From: Geotrypetes seraphini
Lineage: Eukaryota > Chordata > Amphibia > Gymnophiona > Dermophiidae
Direction: 5' to 3'
Assembly (NCBI RefSeq): GCF_902459505.1
Contig: NC_047086.1
Location: 109,729,670-109,793,669 of the forward strand
Length of the DNA stretch: 64,000 nucleotides
The translations under genes were made by a program, and so were the position numbers. The notes under the pieces were generated by a model that saw only the letters and a list, made by a program, of their open reading frames with translations, had not been told where the DNA came from and did no database searches. Below, in pieces: positions 34,993 through 45,768 of this stretch (the stretch's first letter is position 1; each line of letters begins with the position of its first letter).

Positions 34993-35045
34993 ACATGACC
35001 CCTGAAGAAGCCATTGTATGTGGTGAAACGGGTCCCGTAGGGCGT
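34993..35045 (+). ncRNA. Hammerhead-ribozyme-like motif in the PLE 3' region
   Basis: Core CTGAAGA (35002-35008), stem II GCCA/TGGT, GAAA (35025-35028), then a short stem III ACGG/CCGT (A35028-U pair) and a UA step as the predicted cleavage site. Stem I is weak (GACCC/GGG). Hammerheads in PLE terminal regions are established for many eukaryotes, which supports the call. Activity of this copy is untested. Confidence 0.55.
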
Positions 35046-36475
35046 TCAGCCATGTATTACTACCTTTGTTAACTACAAACCAGCTTTCACAAGATAAGTG
35101 CAAAGAATTTTTGATATACATTTTAAATATTTATTACATTTAGCACTTTATAAGAGCTTGTAGAAAGTTTGCAGTTTTTGCACAGATAAATACCGGCTCA
35201 ATGAAAGATACCATTTACCTGTCAGAGTGGTTTTAAAACACTGCTGTGTTCTACCATTACAGGTTTCTGAGAGCGGTATTATGATAAGAGCAAGAATTTT
35301 GTTTGATTTAGTCTTCAATTTTTGATAGTTGTTTTTTACCTCTAGTTGGACCAGCTTTTCATCCCGATCCCCATTTACGATGTCCTCCGGTTCCGGAATA
35401 TTGGATGTGTCCTCCCTCGTGAAGACTGACGTGAAGAACTTATTTAACCTGTCAGCTATCTCTTTTTCCTCCTTTACCACTCCTTTTTTGTCTCCATCAT
35501 CCAATGGCCCCACTTCTTCCCTTGCCGGTTGCTTCCCCTTCACATATCTGAAGAACGATTTGAAGTTTGTTGCTTCCCCCGCCAGTCTCTCCTCATATTC
35601 TCTTTTAGCTTTCCTAACCACACGGTGACACTCCCTTTGGTGTTCTTTGTGCTCCTTTTGGTTGTCCTTTATTTGGTCCTTTTTCCATTTTTTGAACGAT
35701 GCTTTCTTGTCACTTATCGCTTTTTTCACTGCAGTTGTTATCCACGCTGGTTTTTTGGTTTGGTTTTTTTTTGCACCCCTTCCTGAATCTGGGGATGTAC
35801 AGGTTCTGTGCTTCTTGCACCGTGCCCTTGAGTAGGGACCAGGCTTTTTCTACAGACTCCATCTTCCTTGCGCTGCCGTTGAGTTTCTTTCCCACCATTT
35901 TCCTCATGCCATCATAATTCCCTTTTTTGAAGTTGAGTGCTGTCGCTGTGGTTCTTTTCACCTTTGATGATCCAATTTCCAGCTTGCACTGGATCATGTT
36001 GTGATCGCTGTTTCCTAGGGGTCCTAGCACCGCCACCTCCTTTGCAGGTCCCCCTAGCCCGTTGAGGATTTCCTTTGAAGTATACATATTGAGATCTTTA
36101 ATTCTGTTCCCATATACTTTATGACAAAGACCACCAACCGTTTTAGCAACTTTCCTCTGGATTGACTCCATCTGTTCATCTTTTTGAAGTTGCAGTCTCC
36201 AGAACTGTACACAATATTCTAAATAAGGTCTTACCAGTCTTATACAGAGCCATTATCACCTCCTTTTTCCTACTGGCCATTCCTCTCCCTATGCAACCAA
36301 GCATCCTTCTAGCTTTACTGTTGCCATTTCAACCTGTTTGGCCACCGTAGCATAATCACAAACTATCACACCCAAGTCTTACTCTTCTTTCATGCACAAA
36401 AGTTCTTCGCCATCTAAACTGTAGCATTCTCTCGAGTTTTTGCAGCCCAAATGACCTTGCACTTCTTAGCATTAA

Positions 36476-36651
36476 AGGCTCCTTTTATGAAGCCACGTTA
36501 GCGGCTTTATCGCACGCACCTTTTTAGCATGCGCTAGCCAAAAAACTACTGCCTGCTCAAGAGGAGGTGGTAGCGGATAGCACGGCCGGCAAATTAGCAC
36601 ACGCTATTACACGCGTTCAACTGCCAACGTGGCTTCATAAAAGGAGCCCTA
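36476..36651. mobile_element. Harbinger-like palindromic MITE with TAA TSD
   Basis: Ends AGGCTCCTTTTATGAAGCC and GGCTTCATAAAAGGAGCCC. TAA duplication at 36473-36475 and 36652-36654. Inserted in the older CR1. Confidence 0.8.
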
Positions 36652-36699
36652 AATCTTAGCTGCTAAATTCCAGACCATTCTTTAAGCTTCTGGATCTTG

Positions 36700-37556
36700 C
36701 CCCTCAAAAACAGGACGTAACTTCAGAGGGTGTCAGGATCGAAAGCGGCAGAGCCTATAGTGATTTAGGCAAGAGGGAAAGTCCCACTGCTTCTATCTTC
36801 ATTATTGCCATCCAGTTTCGTGGGAATGAGCTGAAGGCGGGGCTGATGGTAGCTGAGTGCTGGAAGAGGCAAAGGGTAAACAATGATGGGGAAAAATCTT
36901 GGATGGAGGTGGAGAGTTGAGGTGTTGGAGGAAAGAGGGGAGAGGATATGTTGGATGGAGGGGGCAAGAGAGGTGATATTGGTTAGAAGAGTGAAAATAG
37001 AGGGGGGATTAGAGAAAGAAGATACTTGAAGGGGGAGAGGAGAGAGTTAGCAAAATTAAATATTAATAATAAAAAACAACCACTGGAGAAATAATAGAAT
37101 GAGGGAGCTGGAAAGTTATAAGTAGAAACAGATAGAGATGCAGAATAATAAATTGAGGAAAACTGAAAGGAAAATGTAAAAGTTGGATGTAGGAGAGGAA
37201 GTGAAGAAGACAGGAAGGAAAGAAGTGGCAGACTGAAAACCCTGGAAAGAAAATTAAGAAGAAATAGAAGAAAGCAGAAACTGGAAACCGGGATAAACAT
37301 GAATAAAATGGCCAGACAACAAAGGTAGAAAAAAAGAATTTTATTTTTAAATTTCATGAACAGAAAATGCAGTTTTACAGTAAGTTTACACTGCTTTATT
37401 TTTATTTTCTAAAGTGTAGAGTGCTGTTTCTATGTCACTTTCTCTAGTGTTGCACTGCATAGAACATATGGCTTAATTTTTTGTCTGCATTATATTTAAG
37501 TTTCTGGTTGTGTTTCCTATGTAGGGGCCTTGTTGTGAATATGTTAGCTTTGGGAC
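36700..37556. other. Purine-rich unassigned DNA
   Basis: A long G/A-rich stretch (36830-37280) with no coding signal. It is followed by 'caacaaaggtagaaaaaaagaattttattt', which recalls 52550-52590 of the TAGTGCTGCCC family. A diverged member is possible. Confidence 0.35.
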
Positions 37557-37577
37557 ATACACATTAGAGAATGACAC

Positions 37578-38207
37578 AGTAGAAACATAGAAAAAAGCAG
37601 CAGAAAAGGGCTATAGCCCACCAAGTCTGCCCATTCCAAGTATCCCCTCCCCTGAATTTACTCCTTTAAAGATCCCATGTGAGTATCCCATTTTCTCTTA
37701 AAATCCGTCACGCTGCTGGCCTTTATCACCTGGAGTGGGAGTCTGTTCCAATGATCCACTACTCTTTCGGCAAAGAAGTACTTCCTGGAGTCGCCATGAA
37801 ACTTCCCTCCCCTGATTTTTAGCGGATGCCCTCTGGTGGTCGAGGGTCCCATGAGCCAGAAGATATCATCTTCTGACTCGATGCGTCCCGTGATGTACTT
37901 ATATGTTTCAATCATATCTCCCCGTTCTCTTCTTTCCTCAAGTGAGTACAGCCGCAATTTTTTAATCTTTCTTCATACGTGAGATCCTTGAGCCCCAAGA
38001 CCATCCTGGTGGCCGTTCGCTGAACCGACTCGATCCTCAGCACGTCCTTTCGGTAGTGTGGTCTCCAAAACTGAACACAGTACTCCAAGTGAGGCCTCAC
38101 CATGGCTCTATACAACGGCATCATAACTTCAGGTCTCCTGCTGACGAAACCTCTGCGGATACACCCCATCATTTGTCTTGCCCTGGAGGAAGCCTTCTCC
38201 ACTTGAT
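37578..38207 (-). mobile_element. CR1 LINE 3' part inside the hAT element
   Basis: Minus-strand CR1 C-terminal domain (QMMGCIRRGFVSRRPEVMM, YCVQFWRPHYRKDVLRIES, FAERVVDHWNRLPLQVIKA) and 3' tail. Two frames meet near 37930-37950 with one frame change. Same subfamily as 1661-3480 and 15916-18022. Confidence 0.88.
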
Positions 38208-38417
38208 TATCTGTGGGTAACTCACCAAAACAGTGAAAGAAAAGTGGTCGCCACGGGTATGGGGACAAGGCCATTCACCGTCCCGTGGAATGGTGAATGG
38301 CCTTGTCTCCGCAGTTAAGGGAGGGAAAATGCACGGTCACCGATCGTGCGGTCCAGCAGCCCACTCCCTCCTTCCTAATTATTGTCGCCGTCCGGCCATC
38401 TCCCTCTCTTCCCCTTA

Positions 38418-38615
38418 TCTTCACTGTCGATTTTTAATTTTCTCTGAACAAGCAGCCAGAGCCTTGAAGTTGTGTGTGGCTGCTGGAAACTTCTCTGACG
38501 CAACTGGAAACAGGAAATTGCATCAGAGGAGAAGTTTCCGGCAACCGCACATGACTTCAAGGCTCCAGCTGCTTGTTCCGAGAAAATTAAAAATCGCCAG
38601 CGAAGGTAAGGGGAA
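38418..38615. repeat. Palindrome with ~95-bp arms
   Basis: 'cgatttttaattttctctg' and 'agccttgaagt' on the left recur inverted as 'gagaaaattaaaaatcgcc' and 'acttcaaggct' on the right, with a short centre near 38512. It lies inside the hAT element. Confidence 0.65.
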
Positions 38616-39345
38616 GGGAGGGCAATGCTTGGAGCACAGCAAGCAGGAGGGAGGGGGCTGCTGGACCGTACAAAGGGTGCTGAAGGGGGTGGTGAGGGGT
38701 GTTGGTGGAGAGGAACAGACGCTGAAGGGAAATGGGGAAGAGAGAGAGAGGGGAGAAGGCACTAAAGGGAAATGGAGAAGAGAGGGGAGAATACACTGAA
38801 GGGAAATGGGGAAGAGAGTGGAACAGACACTGAAGGGAACTGGATGGAATAAGGCGATAAAGAATAAAAAGGCACACGCTGGATTGAGGAGACTATGGAG
38901 GGAGCGGAGGGAAGAAGATGGGTGCCAGACCAATGGTGTTTGGGGGGGGGGGGGTGTGGAGGAAGAGAGAGACACAGTAACAGAGCATATGGAAGAGGCA
39001 GAGAGAAGGCAGACAGTGGATGGAAGAAATTGAATGAGGGAAACAGAAACCAGACAAAAGTAGAAAAAAAAATTTTATATATTTTTTTTGCTTTAGGATA
39101 ATGTAATATAGTAGTTGTGTTGATAAACATTTATAAACAAAGCCCTGCCAGCCGACGATCTCTTTCTCTAGTTTGGCAGCCAGAACTTTGATTTATAAAA
39201 TGACAATTGTCCAGAATATTATTTCTTTTTATAATAAAATAAGTTCAGTATAAAACTATTCGAGGCTTGTTTAGATGGGATCATATAGTTTGCGGGGACG
39301 GGGACCGAGACAAATTTTTACCCCGTGTCATTCTCTAATACACAT

Positions 39346-39855
39346 CACAGATCTTTTAATTATGTTTAGTGACTTACAAGATAGCTGATGGGGAAGGAGA
39401 GTGAGCAGTGTTTATAGACTGGCTTACCATGGCAATCCAAATGTATAACCTCAGTTTATATTCAAGTCATCCTTCCCCCCCCCTATTTTTTTGGGGGGGT
39501 GGGGATTGGTTATATTTACGGTAAGTATGTACAGTAATTTAAGCTTTGCTTTAATTGGATTATCCTTTTTCTGTATAGTATTCCCACTTTTTATTGCATG
39601 CGTCCTTGAATTCCATCACCATTTGTCTTCGCAACCTCCCGTGGAATGGTATTCCAGTATTTCCACGGGGCTTATACAAAGTGGGAAAAGTTGGACCTAC
39701 AATGATTGGGGTAATTCATGGATAGACAGCGGATTATAACTGATCCCTAAAGTTCTCAAAGCTTATCAGTTAGAGCAAAATGATTAATTCCAGTTTCATC
39801 ACGAGACATGTTTACAGAAGGTGAACTGATGGGAGTTGTAGAGTTGGGGGGGGGG
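39346..39855. other. Unassigned intergenic DNA
   Basis: No gene seen. A C8/G7 inverted homopolymer pair lies at 39476-39499. Confidence 0.4.
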
Positions 39856-39859
39856 GAGA

Positions 39860-40250
39860 AGGAATCTCTCTCTGCTGGAAGCAATATTTAGTAAAGGCAC
39901 CACAAAAGATAAGATTACAAAATTTCATCAATTAATTGCTTGGTGGTGGGAAGGGAAACAGAAGCAACTATTAAAGTGGAAAGAAGTGCTAGAGGTCACA
40001 ATGAGTGGTGCCCTTTCATTAGTTAGTGGGGTGGGTTGCCATGTAACCTAAGGGAAAATGGGTTTAAAATATTATGCCATTATACACCTGAACACTTAGA
40101 GCAGCTATATAAGCAAGCCAACACAACACTCTAGAGAGTCTGTGAGCAGTTGGGGTCCTTCTTGCATATTTGGTGGAGCGCCCAGAAATTCAAGGATATT
40201 GGGATGAGAATTACCATTTCCTGGAAAGGGTCATGGAAAGAGTTCTCCTA
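39860..40250 (+). mobile_element. L1/Tx1-like ORF2 C-terminal relic
   Basis: Around 40085-40185 the plus strand reads HYTPEHLEQLYKQANTTLW and QLGSFLHIWWSAQKFKDIG. This is the conserved end of L1-group ORF2 (GSFLHIWWECPKVQKFW type). No tail or duplication found. It lies just beyond the SF3B6 3' end. Confidence 0.65.
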
Positions 40251-40339
40251 AGAGGATGGAGACAGAATTATTAATGCTCATGTGCAGCGCCCAAAAGAGT
40301 AAATTGCATCAAGAAGTCAGGTCTTCTGTACACCCATCT

Positions 40340-40345
40340 TTTATT
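40340..40345 (-). terminator. SF3B6: Likely SF3B6 polyadenylation signal
   Basis: AATAAA on the minus strand, about 170 bp past the SF3B6 stop codon. It sets the 3' end of the transcript near 40320. Confidence 0.55.
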
Positions 40346-40516
40346 CCTTCATCTTAAATGAAAATAAAGGCCCTGCTGTTACAGCATGATAGCGCAATAC
40401 AATCTTTAGCTAGAAAACATTTCTTAGGATTTTTAATAAAGAAATAAAAACACGGGAATGAGTCTGTATCTAAAAAAGCTCACTGAAAAGCAAATGAAAA
40501 GTTCCAAAGAAGAAAT

Positions 40517-40606
40517 TCATTTGGGTGGGTCTGTGTTGATCCCATATTTTTCTTTGAGAAGTTTAAGCTGTTCCTCTTTCTTCTTTGTGTCCATTTTCTG
40601 AAATGC
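40517..40606 (-). CDS. SF3B6: SF3B6 (p14/SF3b14a) exon 4
   Basis: Last coding exon, 30 codons including TGA: AFQKMDTKKKEEQLKLLKEK to YGINTDPPK. The acceptor TATAG lies just 5' on the minus strand. This is the C-terminal helix and tail that pack against SF3B1 in human SF3b. All residues equal human as I recall the sequence. Confidence 0.97.
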   Translation of the reverse strand, partial: AFQKMDTKKKEEQLKLLKEKYGINTDPPK

Positions 40607-40619
40607 CTATAAAAAAGCA

Positions 40620-42180
40620 CAAATATAAGAATATATGAATGAAATGGAAAACCTATAGATTGCAGCACATATAACAACCACATGAAACTACAATTGTTAA
40701 GAGTATCAGATCACCTTACTGGCCAGAATAATGGCGTTTTTGTGGAAAAGTTATTCACTATCTAGTCATATATCCATTACGGAAGTCCATCATAGTAGCA
40801 GCCCTCTCTTGAGTAAATACAAGCTAAAAGTTTACAGGTCTTGATCGCTACTACTCTTATGAAGTCTTTGGAGGAAGGAGCCAAATAATGAATCGCTAAG
40901 ATTATATGTGTTGGTAATTAAGCTAACATTTTTTTCTTCCTCTCATGCCCTTTTGTTCAGGGGGAAGACAGCCATACTTTTTGCATTTTTCTCTTGTTTG
41001 TTTTACCTTCTTACTTTCATTTTCTCTCCTCTCCCTGCAGCCTTTTTCTCCCATGCTTCACTTCAATCTCTGTTCTTTACCTCAAGTTTCTTTCCACTCC
41101 ATCATAGGTCACAGTGACCCCCCCTGCTGAAAGCAAGTTACCAGTTTCTGCTGACCCAAGTCAGGGCCAGTTGCTGACTTTTAAGCACACTCACATCTGG
41201 AAGGTTTTTTTTAGCCCTGTGAACACAGCTACAGGGGGGAAGAGCTGTAAGTGGGAAATGACTGAATGTGTCAGCATAGCTGGAGATAGCGAAGTGCTGT
41301 ACCGAGGACAGCTTATAAACATCCACTTTTATTATGTGTGGATGGGGCCACTGCACTCTAAAAAAAAATTCACCAATCTGATAACCAGAAAAATCCATAT
41401 TTCCCTAAACATAAGTCCTGAATTCTGCACCAGCTGGGGCTATTTCACCTATTAATGGCTTTTTATCTGTTCAGGTATAGCCAATTAAACTGAAAACTAG
41501 AATAGTTCAAACTGTTACTGTTTTACTAAAGACCGACTAGTCCATGAAGCCCGATATTCCAGCTGCCAGTCACAAGAACTGGATTGCTTGTAGGATGCTG
41601 CGCCTTATACAGATCTGTTTTTATTGCTTCCTTATTGGTTCTCCACTTTCCTGGGAAGACAATACAAGACCCTGGGCTTAATCCAACATATATATCTCAT
41701 CCTTTACTCCAAGCCTTACCACTAAGCTCTTTTAATCATTTAAAGTTACCAAACTTACCCCACCCCCCTTTACAAAACCGCATTAGTGGTTTTTAGCGAA
41801 GGCCGGTGCGCTGATCACAACACTCATAGGAACTCTATGAGTGTCGTGAGCAGCGGAGAGCATTCAGCATGCTGGCCTGCACTAAAAATGCTATCACAGC
41901 TTTGTAAAAAAAAAGGGGAGGGGTAGCGAGGCTGTTGCCCAAATATCCAGCTGCCTAGATCTCGGTGGCCTTACTGAACATCATTCAGTCAGCAAAGAGA
42001 TATTTTAAAAGGATGGATTTTTAGAAATTAGAAACTCTCAGCTCTCTGAAATTCTGCCAGTGCATGAAAGAAGCATGCTGCTTACACAGTACAAAAGTCT
42101 GAAAATCAAGTCTGTTCTTCTACCAATCTGAATAGATTTGGATTTAGAATTTTGTTACTGGCATTTTCAAACCCTTTGTA
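40620..42180. other. SF3B6 intron 3, mostly unassigned
   Basis: Intron 3 runs 40607-42812. Apart from the MITE-like palindrome (41768-41915) and a SINE (42185-42310), nothing is recognised. Confidence 0.5.
41768..41915. mobile_element. Palindromic MITE, diverged Harbinger-like
   Basis: 'ctttacaaaaccgcattagtgg' on the left and 'ctatcacagctttgtaaa' on the right are inverted, with the perfect short palindrome CACTCATAGGAACTCTATGAGTG near the centre given here only by position (41821-41843). No clear duplication. Confidence 0.5.
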
Positions 42181-42184
42181 GAAG

Positions 42185-42310
42185 GTACCTAGTATGATAG
42201 CTGAGGTAATGGAGGATTAAGTGACTTGGCCAAGGTTACAAGGCGTGAGAGCTGAACCCTGGCTTCCCTGGTGTTCAGCCTGCTGCTGTAACACTAGGCT
42301 ACTCCTTCAT
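42185..42310 (-). mobile_element. tRNA-derived SINE fragment
   Basis: Minus-strand copy of the SINE family at 6940-7270, with 'taagtgacttggccaaggtt' and 'gtaacactaggctactcctt' (plus-strand spelling). The B box is diverged. Confidence 0.6.
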
Positions 42311-42812
42311 ACTGGTACCTAAAAGGGACTAATCAGAAGGCTGTACACATGGCAGCCATCTGTGACATGTTCTTTTTGGGTTCTTGAGCCAATGGGAACA
42401 GAAAATCTGGCTTTCTGAATTCTTATTTCTGATCTTTGGAACTCCATATTTTTCTTCTTAAGTAAAGTACACAACACTATAAAACTTATCAGTTTCATCA
42501 TGGCGAGCTGAAAGAAAAAGATGCTAACTAATGCAGACTGTCACTAATATATTTTAACATCTACACTCTGACAAATGGCATTTGTTCAGATTAATAACCA
42601 TCATTGAAGCATTTGATGAAGCCATCCGTCAACTGCAAGATGATTTTTATTGTTACTATTAAAAGCAAAATCATCCAGTTTAACTGCCTGATTTAGATCT
42701 ACCTGAAAATTAATCCCCAGTTTCTAAATTCTGACTCACACCTTATCTCTAATGTCTAACAGAGAGGAGCAGATTTTGAGATGAACAAGAGTTATATCAG
42801 AAATACACTTGC

Positions 42813-42951
42813 CCTGTTTGCATTGTAGTATAAGACAACCAAGTATCTGTTGCACACGTTGAATCCTGACAAGTGATCACAGGCATTCTTGGCATCGAAG
42901 ATATCTTCATACACCACATATGCTGTGCCTCTGGTCTCAGGGGTATTTCCA
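42813..42951 (-). CDS. SF3B6: SF3B6 exon 3
   Basis: 139 bp: one base completing Val50, then 46 codons from [20 protein letters not shown] to VVLYYNANR. This is the second half of the RRM, with RNP1 RGTAYVVY (residues 57-64). The acceptor is TGCAG (42952-42956). The donor reads AGG|GCAAGT, so intron 3 begins with GC, not GT. The sequence equals human as far as I can recall. Confidence 0.97.
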
Positions 42952-42999
42952 CTGCAAAAGATATTCAGTCTCATCATGCCTCTTGCACAAAGAAAGCAA

Positions 43000-45265
43000 T
43001 GTAATTCTAATAGCTTGTCAGAGGGCAACTGAGAATGTGACTGCACTATCTAATTAATTTTACTAGGCTATGCTAATTTGCTCCGTGTGATAACTGAACT
43101 CTACTATAAATCAAGAGAAGAGAGAAAGCAATTTAAAGGAAAAATACTGCAAGCACAATGTAGTGGTCTGCTCCCTTGTAAAGACTGCTCACATTTGTCA
43201 ATGAAAATCCCAAGATGTTCAACAAAAATGAGGAAAAAATGGAGCAACATGGACATGCTCTCTACATACAAACCTTCTGAAAGGTATCGGAGCATTCTTT
43301 ACTCTGCTTTAACTGTTGGTGCACCACACACACTGTCCCTTTGCCAAAAAATGACATCATTCCCCTAACAGGGCTTGGATATAATGGTGTGATAGCTGTG
43401 ATAGTCCACTTTGAAAGGAAATAAAATAGAACAAAGAAGATAAGATGACGCTTTTTTACTGGACTAATACATCACATTTTTGTTTAGCCTTCTTAATCTG
43501 GGGTTTGCCACCTCTTCGCTTCTGACTTTCATCACAATAACATCAAGCACAGTACCTCAAATTGTAGCACTGCTCAGTCTTACTGGGTATTTTCTAGATC
43601 ATGTTACCCTCTTTGCACTTGTGCAAAAGTTTATTAACAAAAAAATAAATAAAAAAGTCTCATCAGTCTACATATAAAAGATAAATGGTTACAGGTATAA
43701 AGGTATGATGCAAGCTTTGTAAATGAAGGGATATGCAGATATTGGAACTGAATTGTGACCCTCTAAGCGAAAAGGTACCAAAACTGAGGTTACAAACAAG
43801 TTTGGAGGGGACAGACAGGGAAAAATGTTTGAGTGCTGAAAAGCTGCCTGTAGCTTGCACCGGACTTTTCCCCCTGCCCTGACCCAGGCCTCCCCTTTCT
43901 GAGGGAAAGGCCAGTGCAAGTCGCAGTCAGCTTTTCAACAGGGCTGCTACTGTTTTATTAATGGGTCTTAATAGGAACATACTTTAGTTTTACATTCAGC
44001 GGTGTTCTCATATTTAGATCATAGCAGTTTTGGTGTGCTGGGGGGGGGGGGGGGGCGGTGTGGAATAAGGCTCCAGAAGGCATGAATAGGGCAGTGGAAG
44101 GAGGGAGACAGATGCCAGTGTGATAATTTCATTTTTTTTTAACCACAGGAGCAAGGCTTTTTAATGCTTCCATGGGATGTTAAAAGGCTTTGCTTCCACA
44201 TCCACAGTAAAAAGCCCCAATTTTATTTATTTATTTTTTTTTACCATTCTCTAATGTGAATTTCAGACTAATTTTGAATTTATCAATGTTAATTAACAAC
44301 AGAAAAAGAAATAGCAGCTCAAGTGTGTTCATTTATTGGAGGATTATATATTGTTAAATGAGGGAACAAGAATGTTTTAGGTTTGGAAGTCCGACAAAAA
44401 CCCTTCTAGTGGCAATGATGGACCAAGTATACTGTTGGTATTCTGAGATAGGACTGCAGTGTTAGCGGAGCAGTGCTACAGTGCTAAATCATGTTTAAAA
44501 GAACAGTGGGGTTTAAAGTGAGATATCATAAGGACTGGTTGAAGTTTCATCAGTGGAAATGTGGAGTCTCTCAGGAATCCCCACTCTCCACCTTGCCATT
44601 GATAATATTTAATTGTAAATTTTTGATCGTACATCAAAATTAAAGACAAGGAAATCAAGCAATCATAAAAAACCATAATAAATCAAATCCACATTACATT
44701 AGTGCTAGTTCGTATCAAGGGGGGAAATAACTTTAAAGAAAACCAAAACAAGGTAAATAAGAAAACTAAATCCTTCACACTTGCAGTGTTCAACATTAGA
44801 TCTCAAACTTCAATGCAGTGTCCAATATTAGATCTCAGACTTCAATACTTTAGCCAAAACACAGCCAACTTTCTCCTGCCTTCCTTTGCAATTTTTTAAA
44901 TATTATTTAGCACAATATTTTAAATATTATTTGGCATAATTTTCAAAAATGGCTTGTCTTTGCCCCCTTCCCATTACCATGCACTAGCCCAGCCAGCCCA
45001 AACCAACTGCTGCTCAGAAGAAATCATGACTTGCACATTTGCTTCTCTGGCTTAGAGGGAAACATTGGTCCAGAGACCATAACATTTGTCTTCAAAGAAA
45101 GTGACTTGAGAAGATCACAAGGAGCATCAATCAGTGTGATTTGAAACTGGCTTCTCTGCCTTTTAGGCTGCTCCTCTATTCAGCATTGGTGAATGATATA
45201 TAATTCTCACAATTGTTCCACGAAGGAATTTAGCTGTAAAGACGAGAATTTGCAGTACTGCCCTC
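43000..45265. other. SF3B6 intron 2, mostly unassigned
   Basis: No gene or repeat recognised with confidence. Contains a G17 run (44041-44057). A small direct repeat on 'ttagatctca.acttcaat' lies at 44796-44842. Confidence 0.45.
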
Positions 45266-45267
45266 AA

Positions 45268-45510
45268 CATAAGAAATGCCCGCACCGAATCAGACCGTGG
45301 GTCTATCTAGTCCGGTGGTCCACACCCGCGGAGGCTCAGCTAGGTGTTCCCCGACGAGGACCTTGGTCACTCGTATCCCTCAATGTGTCTTGCAAGATGT
45401 GCGTCCAACTTGCCCTTAAATCCTAGAATGATAGCTTCCGCCACAACCTCTTCCAGAAGTGCGTTCCAGGCGTCCACCACTCGCTGTGTGAAATAGTATT
45501 TTATGACATC
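45268..45510 (-). mobile_element. CR1 LINE 3' fragment
   Basis: Minus-strand CR1: 'aacataagaaatgcccgcac', 'gttccaggcgtccaccactc'. A second tiny CR1 tail (45515-45570, 'catccagtctgcccatt') abuts it. Confidence 0.75.
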
Positions 45511-45649
45511 TAAGAAGACTGAGGACATTACATAGTACATGTCCATCCAGTCTGCCCATTAATCATAATTTGGTTAGTTATCTCAGACACAGTAAGTCTA
45601 TTTCATCTGTTATCACCATGGCCAACAAACTAAGAAAAGCACCACTTAC

Positions 45650-45768
45650 ACTCGAATCTGTCGAATGGGTCCATATTTGCCAAAGATGTCATACATTTCT
45701 TCACCTGTAATCTTGTACGGCAAATTTCTAATGTACAGAATCCGATTTACTTCAGGCGGTAAGCGAAT
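45650..45768 (-). CDS. SF3B6: SF3B6 exon 2
   Basis: 119 bp encoding [39 protein letters not shown] and two bases of Val50. It holds RNP2 LYIRNL (residues 21-26), including Tyr22, the residue that contacts the branch adenosine in human p14. The acceptor is TAAAG; the donor is GAGT|GTAAGT. Residue 32 is Gly where human has Ala, the only difference from human that I see in 125 residues. Confidence 0.97.

Larger units (their letters stand above)
32614..35335 (+). mobile_element. Penelope-like element (PLE) with GIY-YIG, 11-bp TSD
   Basis: A 2.72-kb plus-strand insertion in the RT/linker junction of a CR1. The 11-bp duplication TTACCTCTAGT lies at 32603-32613 and 35336-35346. The CR1 linker and RT join cleanly when the insert and one repeat are removed. 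It carries one open frame (RT plus GIY-YIG), then about 640 bp of non-coding DNA holding a hammerhead-like motif. It is truncated at the 5' side, as is usual for PLEs. The open frame and perfect duplication suggest a recent insertion. Confidence 0.92.
30950..36080 (-). mobile_element. Younger CR1 LINE, split by a Penelope-like element
   Basis: Minus-strand CR1 whose 5' part (35336-36080) carries the endonuclease end LGNSDHNMIQCKLEIG and the EN-RT linker (EYEERLAGEATNFKSFFRYV). The 3' part (30950-32613) carries the RT: SPGPDGIHPRVLKELRNEIA, YRPVSLTSVPGKMMEALI, IIYLDFQKAFDKV, SGVPQGSVLGPLLF, FADDTK, and the C-terminal domain ending FKEGLDRFLEDKGIEGYR. A frame change lies near 31950-32180. Its 3' tail is TTATGTTCTTATGTAAG (reversed, 30950-30966). 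It is 5'-truncated in EN and sits inside an older CR1. Confidence 0.88.
30645..36700 (-). mobile_element. Older CR1 LINE, split by a younger CR1 and a MITE
   Basis: Left part 30645-30949 (minus-strand CR1 3' end). Right part about 36080-36475 ('gtatacatattgagatcttt', 'actttatgacaaagaccacc', 'gactccatctgttcatc'), then 36655-36700. The parts would be contiguous without the 5.1-kb block between them. The MITE 36476-36651 interrupts the right part. Confidence 0.8.
37565..39337. mobile_element. hAT element (non-autonomous) hosting a CR1
   Basis: Left terminus TAGAGAATGACAC, right terminus GTGTCATTCTCTA. Perfect 8-bp duplication ATACACAT at 37557-37564 and 39338-39345. The subterminal 'gcggggacggggac' at 39281-39305 matches the G-rich subterminal type of such elements. 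No transposase frame. A CR1 (37578-38207) entered just inside the left terminus. The interior has a 95-bp-arm palindrome (38418-38615) and a purine-rich minisatellite (about 38690-38830). Confidence 0.85.

Noticed and set aside
38523-38975. Ser/Pro-rich frames opposite the purine-rich tract
   Set aside because: Low-complexity artefacts of the minisatellite in the hAT element.
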